Below are positions 49,376 to 61,300 of a stretch of DNA of 64,000 nucleotides, in pieces. The stretch is from Umezawaea sp036375055 (GTDB lineage Bacteria; Actinomycetota; Actinomycetes; Mycobacteriales; Pseudonocardiaceae), in contig NZ_DASUSQ010000094.1 of NCBI RefSeq assembly GCF_036375055.1, positions 1 through 64,000 of the forward strand, given 5' to 3'. Under the pieces are notes generated by a model that saw nothing but the letters and a program-made list of their open reading frames with translations, did no database searches and had not been told where the DNA came from. Every line of letters begins with the position of its first letter. Positions within the stretch are counted from its first letter, which is position 1. The position numbers and the translations under genes were made by a program.

Positions 49376-52300
49376 GACTCGATCCTCCTGACGTGAACGG
49401 ACGGGTCGGCGCAGGCGGCGGCCAGCACCTCGACGAGTTCGGCCGCCAGCCCCTCGACCGTCGCGCGGTCGAACAGGTCGGTGGCGTAGATCAGTTCGCA
49501 GGGCACGGGTCCGTCGCCCCGCGGCTCGTACAGGCTGAGCACCAGGTCGACGTCCGTGGTCGTGATCGGGACGGCGTCGAACGTGCCGATCCCGCCGTCG
49601 AGCACGTCGGCGCGGGCGCGCTCGTGGTGGATCAGCATCACGCTCGGCCGGGGTGCTCCGGCGGCCAGGACGTCCGCGAACGGCACGTCCTGGCGGTCGA
49701 ACGCGCCGAGGTCGGTCTCGCGGACCCTGGCCAGCAGCTCCGTGAAGCTCGGGTCGCCCGCGGTGTCGGTGCGCAGCAGGACGGTGTTGAAGAAGCAGCC
49801 GACCAGGTCGGCCAGCGCCTCGTCGCCCCGCCCCGCGACCAGCGTGCCGATCGGCAGGTCCTCCCCGGCGCCGTGCCGGGTGAGCAGCACGGCCAGCGCG
49901 GCCTGCACGACCATGAACAGGCTCGTCCCGGTCTCGCGGGCCAGCCGGTCGATCCCGTCGTGCAGCACCGGGTCCAGCTCGAACTCGACGATGCCCGCGC
50001 CACCGGTCGGCGACGCCGGACGAGGCCGGTCGAACGGCAGCGCCAGCGTCTCCGGCGCGCCGCGCAGGACCGTGCGCCAGTGGTCGAGCTGCTGCGCCGC
50101 GGCGGTGTCGAGCCAGGCCCCCGCCCACGTCGTGTAGTCGGCGTAGGTGACGGGCAGCGGCGCCCATCCCGGCGCGCGCCCGGCGAGCCGGGCGGTGTAG
50201 GCCGTGGTCAGGTCGCGGAGCAGCGGCACGACCGACCACTCGTCCAGCACGAGGTAGTGCGCGGTGAGCAGGAACGCCTGCGCGCCCCCCTCGTCCGTGA
50301 CCAGGGTGGCCCGGAGCGGGAACGCGCCGTCGCGCGCCAGTTCCGCGAGCCGGGTGTCCAGGTCGCCGGTCACCCGCTCCAGCGCGGGCACGGCGCCGGG
50401 GCGCTGCTCGGTGGCCGAGTAGGCGGTGCGCAGCGGCTCGTGCCGCTCCACGACGTCCGCCCACGCCCGCGCCAGCACCTCGGCGTCGAAGCCGTCGGGC
50501 GAGCGCAGCGAGAGCGCGTGGTCGTTGGCGCGCCCGCGTTCCCACTGCCAGCGCTGCGGCGGAGCCAGCGGCAGCACCTCGGGTCGGGCCGAGGGCACCA
50601 GCGGCGGGCGGGCGTCCGACGCGCCGTCGAGCCGCGCGGCCAGCCCCGCCACCGTCGGCGAGTCGAAGACGTCCCGGATGGACAGTTCGACGCCGAGCGC
50701 GGCGCGCACCTGGCCGACGAGCCGCATGGACGACATGGAATGCCCGCCCAGGGCGAAGAAGTCGTCGTGCACGCCGACCGACGGCAGTTCCAGGACGTCC
50801 GCGAACAGCTCCGCGACCACCCGCTCGTTCGGCGTCGCCGGGCGGTCGTCGCCGGTGAGCGCCGACCAGTCGGGCCTGGGCAGCGCCTTGCGGTTCAGCT
50901 TGCCGTTCGGGGTGAGCGGCAGCGGGCCGTCCAGGGTGAGCACGGTCGCCGGGACCATGTACTCGGGCAGCCGTTCCGCCACGAAGGCCCGCAGTTCCAC
51001 CGGGTCCGCCTCGCCGACGACGTAGCCGACGAGCCGGGTGATGTCGCCCTCGCGGTCGGCCAGCACCGCGGCCTGGGTGATCGCCGGGTGCCGGGTGAGA
51101 GCGGCCTCGATCTCGCCCAGCTCGATCCGGAACCCGCGGATCTTGACCTGGTCGTCCACCCGGCCGAGGAAGTCCAGCGAACCGTCGGCGCGCCACCGCG
51201 CCCGGTCGCCCGTGCGGTACATGCGTTCGCCCGGCTCGCCGAACGGCGAGGCCACGAACCGCTCCGCCGTCAGGGCGGCGCGGTTCAGGTAGCCGCGGGC
51301 GAGGCCGCGACCGCTGACGTACAGCTCCCCCACCACACCGGGCGGAACGGGCCGCAGCGCGTCGTCCAGCACGTAGACCGTGGTGTTCGGGTCGGGGACG
51401 CCGATCGGCACCGCTCCGGACCAGCCGGACCTGGCGCGCCACAGCGTGGAGTTCACCGTCGCCTCGGTCAGGCCGTAGGCGGCGAGCAGGTTGAGCCTGC
51501 CCGCCCAGCGGCCGATCACGTCCGGCGGCACGGTCTCGGTGCCGACCAGGATCGTGGACCCGGCGGGCAGTTCGCAGTCCTCCGGCAGCGCGGCGACCAG
51601 CGACGGCGGCAGGATCATGTGGGTGATCCGCCGTTCCCGCAGGAAGTCCGTGAGCGCCGGGCCCGCGACCCTCACCTCGTCGGGCGCGAGCACGAGCCTG
51701 CCGCCGACGGTGAGCGCCATGGTCAGCTCGAACACCGCCACGTCGAACCCGACGGAGGCGAACTGGAGCACCCGGCTGTCGGTCCTGAGGTCCATCCGGT
51801 CGATCGCCGTCGCCGCGAGGCTCGCGATGCCCTCGTGCGGCACGACGACGCCCTTGGGCTTGCCGGTCGACCCGGACGTGTAGATCACGTACATCGCGGA
51901 GTCCAGCGCCACCGGCCCGGTGTCCACGGTGGACTCGTCCAGCCCCGCCAGTTCCGCCGCGGTCCCAGGGTCGTCCAGCAGCACCCTCGGCAGGCCGTCG
52001 ACGGACGGCACCCGCGCGGCCTCGTCCGCCGTGCCGACCAGCAGCGCGGCGGCGGAGTCGGTGAGCATGAACGCGATCCGGTCGGCCGGGTGGGACAGGT
52101 CGAGCGGCAGGTAGGCCGCGCCGAGCTTGAGCACGCCGAGGATCGTGGCGACCATCTCGATCGACTTCGGCACCGCGATGCCGACCACGCTCTCCGCACC
52201 GACCCCGCGAGCCGCGAGCAGCCGGGCGATCCGGTTGGACAGCGCGTCGATCCGCGCGTAGCTGATCGACCGCGACCGGTCGACCACGGCGACGGAATCC

Positions 52301-55300
52301 GCGAACTCGGCCACCCGTCGGGCGAACAGGGCGGGGAACGTCTCCTCGGGCACGTCCCGGACGGTGGCGTTGAAGCCGTCCACGACCAGCGCGCGCTCGT
52401 CGGCCGACAGCACCTCGATCGCGCTGACCGGGGCGTCCGGCGCGGTGGTGACGGCCTCGACCACCGCGGTCAGCCGTTCGCCGAAGCGGGCGGCGGTCGC
52501 CGGGTCGAACAGGTCCGTCGCGTACTCCAGCGCCAGCACCACCGCGCCGGTGTCGACGTGCTCGGTGAAGCTGAACACCAGGTCGAACTTGGCCGAGCGG
52601 GTGGTGACCGGCTCCCAGTCGACGTCGAGGCCGGGCAGCTCCAGCCAGTCGCCGGACCGGTTGTGGTAGCCGACCATCACCTGGAACAGCGGGTTCCGGG
52701 CGGTCGACCTGGTGGGGTTGACCCGCTCCACGACGGCCTCGAACGGCACGTCCTGGTGCGAGAACGCGGCCAGGTCGGTCTCGCGCACCCGTGCCACCAG
52801 CTCGGTGAAGCTCGGGTCGCCGGACAGGTCCGTGCGCAGCACCAGGGTGTTGACGAAGAACCCGACCAGGTCGTCCAGCGCCTCGTCGGTGCGGCCCGCG
52901 ATGGGCGCGCCGAGCGGGATGTCCACGCCCGCGCCGAGCCGGTGCAGCATCGTGGCCACGGCGGCGTGCAGGACCATGAACATCGACGCGCCGGTCCGCT
53001 GGGCGAGTCCGCGCAGGTCGTCGGCGAGCGGGCCGAGGTCGACCTCCAGCTCCGCGCCGCGGAACGACGGCCGCGCCGGGCGGGGTCGGTCGGTCGGCAG
53101 CTCCAGCTCCTCGGGCACGCCGTCCAGCGCGGTGGCCCAGTGGTCGAGCTGCTCGGTGGCCAGGTCGCCCTCGCCGAGCAGCTTCCGCTGCCACAGCGCG
53201 TAGTCGCCGTACTGCACGGCCAGCGGCGGCAGTTCCGGGTCGCGCCCCTGCGACCTGGCCGCGTAGGCGGCGGCGAGGTCGGCCAGGAACGGCCGGTCGG
53301 ACCACTCGTCGGTGGTGATGTGGTGCAGCAGCAGGACGACGACGTTCTCCCGAGCCGACAGCCTGCCGACGGTGGTGCGCACCGGCAGTTCGGTCGACAG
53401 GTCGAACGGGCGGTCCACGGTGGACGCCACGAACTCCTCGACGTCGAGGACGTCCACCACCTCGACCACCGGCTCGGCGACCGGCACGACGCGCTGGAAC
53501 GGCACGCCGTCCCGCTCGCCGAACACGGTCCGCAGCGCTTCGTGGCGGGCCATCACATCACCCAGCGCGGCTCGCAGCGCGGCGATGTCCAGCGCGCCCC
53601 TGAGCCGCAGCACCAGCGGGAAGTTGTACGCGGAGGATGAACCCTCCAGCTGCTGCACCAGCCACAGCCGCCGCTGCGCGAACGACAGCGGCAGCTCGTC
53701 CGGCCGGTCGAGCGGCACGACGGCGGGTCGGGCCGCGGCTCGTGACCCGCCCGCCCGCACCGCGAGTTCCGCGACGGTCGGGGCCTCGAACAGGTCGCGG
53801 ATCGCGAGTTCGGTCTCCAGCGCCGTCCTGGCCCGGCTGATCAGCCGGGTCGCGAGCAGAGAATGCCCGCCCAGCTCGAAGAAGTTGTCGTCCACCCCGA
53901 CCCCCGGCACGCCGAGGACGTCCGCGAACAGCGCGCACAGCACGCGTTCCTGGTGCGTCTCCGGGTCACGACCGCTCGCGGCGGAGGTGATCTCCGGCGC
54001 GGGCAGCGCCCGCACGTCCAGCTTGCCGTTGACGGTCAGCGGGAACGACTCCACGGCCACGATCGCGGTCGGCACCATGTACTCCGGCAGCCTCGCCTTG
54101 AGGGCGGCCCGCAGCGCGGCCGGGTCGGCGGTGCCGACGACGTACCCGATGAGCCGCTTCTTCCCGTCCACCACGACGGCCGCCTGCGCCACGTCCTCGT
54201 GCTCGCCCAGCGCCGACGAGATCTCGCCCAGCTCCACGCGGTAGCCGCGGATCTTGACCTGGTCGTCGGTGCGGCCGAGGAAGTCGATGATGCCGTCGGG
54301 ACGCGACCGGACCAGGTCGCCCGTGCGGTACATCCGGGTGCCGGGCTCGCCGAACGGGTCGGCGACGAACCGCTCGGCGGTCAGGCCGAACCGCTCGTGG
54401 TAACCCCGCGCCAGCCCGATGCCCGCGATGTACAGCTCACCGGGGGTGCCCGGCGCGGCCGGTCGCAGGTTCGCGTCCAGCACGTAGGCGCGGGTGTTCC
54501 AGATGGCCCGGCCGACCGTGGGCGTCGCGCTGTCCTCCGTGGACGCTCCCAGGGTGTTGATCGTGTACTCGGTCGGCCCGTACAGGTTGTAGCCGTAGGT
54601 GCCGGGGGTGTCGCGCAGCCGGTTCCACACGGCGTCGGACACGGCCTCGCCGCCGAGCAGCACCAGCGCGGGCACGTGCCCGTCGAGCAGGCCCTCCTCG
54701 ATCAGCAGGTGCGCGTAGGTCGGCGTCACGTTGACGACGTCGATCCGGTGCTCGTCGCAGTAGGCGACCAGCGCTTCGGCGTCCCGCCGCAGCTCCTCGT
54801 CGCACACGTGCACCTCGTGGCCCTCCACCAGCCACAGCAGTTCCTCCCACGACATGTCGAACGCGAACGACACGGTGTGCGCGATCCGCAGCCGCCGCCC
54901 GCCCGCCGCCTCGATGGCCGGGGCGAAGATCGCGCCCTGGTGGTTGAGGTGCATGTTCGTCAGGCCGCGGTACGGCGTGACGACGCCCTTCGGCTTGCCC
55001 GTCGAGCCGGACGTGTAGATCACGTACGCCGGGTGCTCCAGGCTGAACGAGACCCCCGGCCGCGTCGTCGGGTACTCCTCCGTCACGGCGGGGTCGTCCA
55101 GCCGCACGGTCGGCGCGGTCAGCGCCGCCCCCGTGGACAGCAGGACCACCGGGTCGGTGTCGTCGATCATCAGCTGGAGCCGGTCCAGCGGGTGGTCCAG
55201 GTCGAGCGGCAGGTAGGCGGCGCCGGTGCGCAGCACCGCGAACAGCGCCACGACCATCTCGGTCGACCGCGGCAGCGCCAGCGCCACCACGCGCTCCGGG

Positions 55301-58300
55301 CCCGCGCCGCGCGCGAGCAGCAGGTGGGCGAGCTGGTTGATCCGCCCGTCCAGCTCGGCGTAGGTCAGCCGCTGCTCGCCGAACACCAGCGCGACCGCGT
55401 CCGGGGTGCGGGCGACCTGGGCCGCCAGCAGGTCCGCGATCGTCTCGTCCGGCACCGGGTTCGCGCTCGCGCCCCACTCGGCGGCCAGCAGCGCGTTCTC
55501 GTCGTCGGTCAGCAGGTCCAGCGTGCCGACCGGGGCCGACACGTCGGCCAGCAGCCGTTCCAGGGCCGTGGTGAAGCGGGTCAGCGCGGTCGACGCGCGG
55601 TCGGCGTCGATCAGGTCGGGTCGGTGGTCGAGCGCGATCCGCACCCGGCGCCCCGGCGTGACGACCAGCGTCATCGGGTAGTGCGTCGAGTCGACGCTGC
55701 CCACGGCCGTGATGCCGTGGCGTGCCTTGAGCTGTCCGAACCCGTCCTCGTCGGCGAAGTTCTGGAGCACGTACAGCGTGTCGAACAGGGTGGTGTGCCC
55801 GCTCTCGCGCTGCACGTCGCCGAGCCCGAGGTACTCGTGGCTCATGAGCGCCGCGCGCTCGGACTGGATGCGCCGCAGCAGCTCCAGCACGGACTCGCGC
55901 GGGTCGAGCGCGACCCGCACCGGCACGGTGTTGAGGAACATGCCGATGGCGTTCTCGACGTTGCGGACCTCGGCGGGCCGTCCGGCGGCCGTGGTGCCGA
56001 ACACGACGTCCTGCCTGCCGACCTCCGCCGACAGCGCCAGCGCCCACGCCGCGTTGAGCACGGTGTTCAGCGTGACGCCGTGCCTTCGTGCCTCGGCCCG
56101 CAGCCGATCGCCGACCTCGTCGGACAGCTCGACGTGGCACCGGTCGGGGATCGCGGGCCCGGCGCCGCGGTTCGCCGGGCCGACCAGCGTCGGCTCGGCC
56201 AGCCCGGACAGCGCCCGGCGCCACGCGGCCCTGGCCTCGGTGACGTCCTGCTCCCCCAGCCAGGACAGGTAGTCGCGGTAGGTGCCGGGCTCGGCCAGGC
56301 TCGTGGCGTCGCCGCCGGTCTCGTAGAGGCCGAGCAGCTCCTCCAGGAACAGGCCCTGCGACCAGCCGTCCCACAGCACGAGGTGGTGGCTGAGCATGAG
56401 CCGGTCGCGGTCCGGCCCGAGCCGGATGACCTTGAGCCTGCACAGCGGCGGGTGCGCGAGGTCGAACCGCCGCCTGCGGTCCTCGGCCTTGAGCTCCTCC
56501 ATCCGCCTGTCCACATCGGACAGTCCGGTGAAGTCGAGCACCTCGATCGGCACCACGGGCGCGCGGCCGACGAACTGCACCGGGCCGGGCAGGCCGTCGC
56601 TGGTCAGACCGGCCCGCAGGCTCGGGTGCCTGGCCAGCAGCGCGGCGCACGCCGTCCGCAGCCGGTCGACGTCGAGCCGGTGGTCGAGGTCGAACGTGTC
56701 CTGCGCGGTGTAGACGTCCAGCTCGCTCGTGTCGTAGCTGGCGTGGAAGTAGATGCCCTCCTGCAACGGGGCCAGGGGCCAGACGTCCTCCACCGGCACC
56801 GGGCTGACCTCGGCGATCCGGTCGATCTCGGCCTGGGTCAACGTGATCGTGGTCAGGTCGGACGGCGTGAGCCCGGCGGACGTGCCCGCCAGCTCGCGCA
56901 GCGCGACCACCCACCGGTCCACCAGGCCGTCGTCCACAGCGGACGGACAGAGCCAGGTCGCGACCAGTTCGGGACCGCGCGGCGTCTCCTCGCACACGAC
57001 GTCGAGCTGAACCTGGTACGGCAGGGCCAGGTCGTCGTCGTAGCGCGTGGACACGGTCTCGCCGGACGGCCGCCAGTCGGCGGCCTGACCGGCGCTGAAC
57101 CGGCCGAAGTAGTTGAACAGCACCTGCGCCTGGGCCGAGGTCGCCAGCAGCGGGGCGACCTGGGCGTTGAGGTAGCGCAGCATGCCGTAGCCGAGACCGT
57201 TGTCAGGCGCGGCGCGCAGGCGTTCCTTGATGGTCCGCAGGTCGCCGTCCGCGGGCAGCCGGACGGGTTGGACGCTGGTGAACCAGCCGACCGTGCGGGT
57301 CAGGTCCACGTCGGGCGCGATCTCCTCGCGGCCGTGGCGCTCCACGTCGACCAGCAGGTCACCGCCCGCCGCGCGGGCCAGTGCCGCCAGCAGGGTCTCG
57401 GTGATCTCCGCGCCCAGCAGCGGGGTCGTGTCGGCGGTCGACAGCCTGACCTCGCGGCGGTGCGCGGAGCCGACCGTGCCGGTCCGCGGAGCACCGGGCA
57501 CGAGGTCCGCGCCGGGCTTGAGCGTCTCGACCCAGTGGGTCAGCTCGCCGAGCCGCTCCGGGCTCTGCGCCTGCTCGGTGACGGCCTTGGCGTAGCGGCG
57601 CAACGACGTCCGCACGGGTTCCAGGGGCACGCCGTTCCACGCAGCTTCCAGGTCCTCGAACAGGATCCGCCACGAGACGCCGTCGACGGCGAGGTGGTGC
57701 GCGGCCAGGAACAGCCTGCCCGGCTCCAGGGGGCCGCCGTCGAACCACACGGCCTGGAGCACCACGCCCGCGTCCGGGTCCAGCCTGCCGACGGCCGCGT
57801 CGGACTCGGTCTCGTAGTCCTGGGTCTCCACCCGCCGCAGCAGGTCCGCGGCGCGCACCGAGCCCACGGGCTGGGTCTCCAGCGACCACAGCACCCCGGC
57901 GATGCGGGTCAGCTTGAGCCGCAGGGCGTCGTGGTGGTCGACCACGGTCTGCAACGCGGCGGTGAGGCGGTCCACGTCCGCGTCGACCGGCGTCCGCACG
58001 ATCATGGACAGGTTGAAGCGGCCGATGGACCCGCCGTCGGTGCGCAACTGGTGCACGATCGGCAGCTGCGGCACGTCGCCGACACCGTCGGACACCACGG
58101 CGGGCGCGGCTTCGGCGGGCACGAGCGCCGCCAGCGCGGCGGGCGTGCGGTGCTCGAACACCTCGCGCGGGCTGATCCTCAGCCCGTCCTTGCGGGCCCG
58201 GCTCGACACCGAGATGGACAGGATGCTGTCGCCGCCCAGCGCGAAGAAGTCCTCGTCCGCGCCGACCTCCGACAGGCCCAGCACGGCCGCGAAGACGTCG

Positions 58301-61300
58301 GTGAGCTTCCGCTCGCGGTCGTCGCGCGGGCCGGTCAGCGCGGCGCGCTCGACCACGGGCTCCGGCAGCGCCGTCACGTCGACCTTGCCGCCCACCGTGA
58401 GCGGCAACGCGTCGAGCACGACGATCGCGCTCGGCACCACCGGCTCCGGCAGCGCCGCGATCAACGCGGTCCGGAGCTGTTCGCCCCCGACGGTTCCGAC
58501 CACGTACGCGACGAGCCGCTTGCCGCCGCGCTCGTCCTCGCGGGCGACGACGAAGACGTCCACGACACCGCTCTGGCGACGAACGGCGGCCTCGACCTCG
58601 CCGAGTTCGACGCGGTTGCCGCGGATCTTCACCTGGTGGTCCGTGCGACCGAGGTAGGTCACCACACCCGGTTCGGCCCACCTCACCAGGTCGCCGGTGC
58701 GGTACATGCGCGAGCCGGGCTCACCGAAGGGGTCGGCGACGAACCGGTCCGCGGTCAGGTCGGGACGGCCGTGGTAGCCGCGGGCGAGCTGGGAACCCGC
58801 CAGGTACAGCTCACCGGGCACCCCGGCCGGAACGGGCCGCAGCGTCGGGTCCAGGACGTAGAGGCGGGTGTTCCACACCGGCCGCCCGATCGGCACGGCG
58901 GTGTCGGTCGACCCGTCGTACTCCCACGACGTCACCTGCACCACGGCCTCGGTGGGCCCGTAGACGTTGACGATCGGCACGCCGGTCGCCGCGAGCCAGC
59001 GGCCCGCGAGGTCACCGGTCAGCGCCTCGCCACCGCTGAACGCCCGGCGCAGGCTCGCCGCCCACCCGGACGGCGGTTCGGAGCGCAGCAGGGCCGCGTA
59101 CATCGACGGCACGAGGTCGACCGTCGTCACGCGTTCGCGGCGGACCAGCTCGGCCAGGTAGCCGGGGTCGCGCTGACCGCCGGGCTTCGCGACCACCACG
59201 GTGCCACCGCTGAGCAGCGGCCCGAAGACCTCCTGCACCGACGGGTCGAAGCTCGCGGAGTACTGGTGCAACACGCGTTCGCCGACGTCGAGGGAGAACC
59301 GGTCGCGCAGCCAGGCCAGCTGCCCGACGACCGCGCGGTGCGTGATGAGCACGCCCTTCGGCCACCCGGTCGAGCCGGAGGTGTACATCAGGTACGCGGG
59401 GTGGTCCGGCCCCGCCGGACGAGGCTCGCGGTCCGCGGGCTCGGCGCCCAGGTGAACCCGCCGCGCGCCGCCGACCGCGGGCAGCACCGCGTCGGCCGTG
59501 GTGAGCACGGTCCGCGCGCCGGAGTCCTCCAGCAGGAACGAGATCCGGTCGGCCGGGTGGTCGAGGTCGATCGGCAGGTAGGCGGCACCGGCCTTCAGGA
59601 CGCCGAGCAGCGCCACGACCAGGTCGGCCGACCGGGGGACGGCCACGGCCACGACGTCCTCGGGCCCGACGTCGAGCGTCCGGGCCACGGCGTCGGCCCG
59701 CCGGTCGACCTCCCGGTAGGTCAGGGAAACGCCGTCGTCCACGACGGCGACCGCGTCCGGTGTGCGGGCGGCCAGGGCCTCGAACGCGGCGGACAGCGTC
59801 GTCGCCGGGACGTCACGGGTCTCACCGGCCAACGACTCCAGCGCCCGTCGGGCCCGCGCGCCGCCGATGTCGCCGACGCGCTGCGCGGGATCGGTGGCCA
59901 GGGCTTCCAGGACGCCGACCAGGTGCTCCCCGAGCTGGTGCACCAGCTCCGTGCCGAGCCGGGTGGCGTCGTGCTCGAAGACCAGCCCGATCGTGCGGCC
60001 GGGCGTGATCGTCAGCTCGACCGGGTAGTGGCCGGTCTCCGACGTCCCGGTGCCCACCACGGACAGCGTGCCGCCGGGCGCGGTGGGCGTGCGGTCGAGC
60101 TGGTAGTTCTCCACCACGACCAGGGTGTCGAACAGGTCGCCGGCGCCCGCCGCGCGCTGCACGTCGGACAGCCCGAGGTGCTGGTGGTCCAGGAGTCCGG
60201 CCTGCTCGTCCTGGAGCCGGGCGAACACGGCGGCCACGGACTCGTCGGCCCGCCAGCGCACGCGCACCGGCAGCGTGTTGATGAACAGGCCGACCATGGA
60301 CTCGATGCCCGCGACGGCGGCCTCGCGACCGGACACCGTGCTGCCGAACACCACGTCGTCGCGGCCGGTGAACCGGCCCAGCACCAGGCCCCACGCGCCC
60401 TGCACGATCGTGCCGAGCGTCAGCCCGTGCTCGCGTCCCCGTGCCACGACACCGCTCGTGACGTCGGCGGGCACCTCGACGCGGACGAACTCCTGCCGTG
60501 CGGCGGACACGGCCTCCGGCGCCAACCGGGTCGGCTCGTCGATCCCGCGCAGCACCGCGCCCCACGCCTCGCGGGCCGCGTCGCGGTCCCGTTCGGCCAG
60601 CCAGCCGAGGTAGTCGCGGTACGGCGCGACCTCGGGCAGCCGCGGCAGGTCCTCGCCCGGCGCGTACAGCGCGAGGAGTTCCTGGAACAGGATCGGCTGC
60701 GACCAGCCGTCGGCGACGATGTGGTGGACCGTGAGCAGCAGCCAGTGCCGCTCGGGGCCACCGCGCACCAGCGTGGCGCGCAGCATCGGCGGGCGCGCGA
60801 GGTCGAAGCGCTGGGCGCGTTCCCCCGCGACCAGCTCGGCCACGCGGGCGACCTGCTCGTCGGCGCCCAGCGTCGAGACGTCCAGCTCGCGCCACGGCAG
60901 CTCGACGTCGGCGACCACCTGCACGACCCGGCCGTCGGGGAACTGGCGGAACCCGGCCCGCAGCGGCGCGTGGCGGTCCAGCAGCCCCTGCGCGGCCCGG
61001 CGGAGGGCGGCGGGGTCGACCGGTCCCGCGAGTTCGAGGTGCTGGCCGACGACGTAACCGTCCACGGCGGACTCGTCGAACACCGAGTGGAAGAAGAACC
61101 CCTCCTGCAACGGCGACAGCGGCAGCACGTCGACCAGGCCGGGAGCGGACAGCTCGTCCACCTCGGCCTGGTTCAGCGACACCAGCGGGAAGTCCGACGG
61201 CGTGTGCCCGCCGACGCCCTCGTGCCGGGCCAGCGCGTCGAGCGCTTCCAGCCAGCACACGGCGAACCGGGACACCTCGTCCTCGGCCAGCACGCCGCCG

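Noticed and set aside
49393..53640. 1415-codon plus-strand frame opposite the NRPS
   Set aside because: It is an antisense shadow of NRPS codons. The translation is His/Gly/Arg-rich with no domain.
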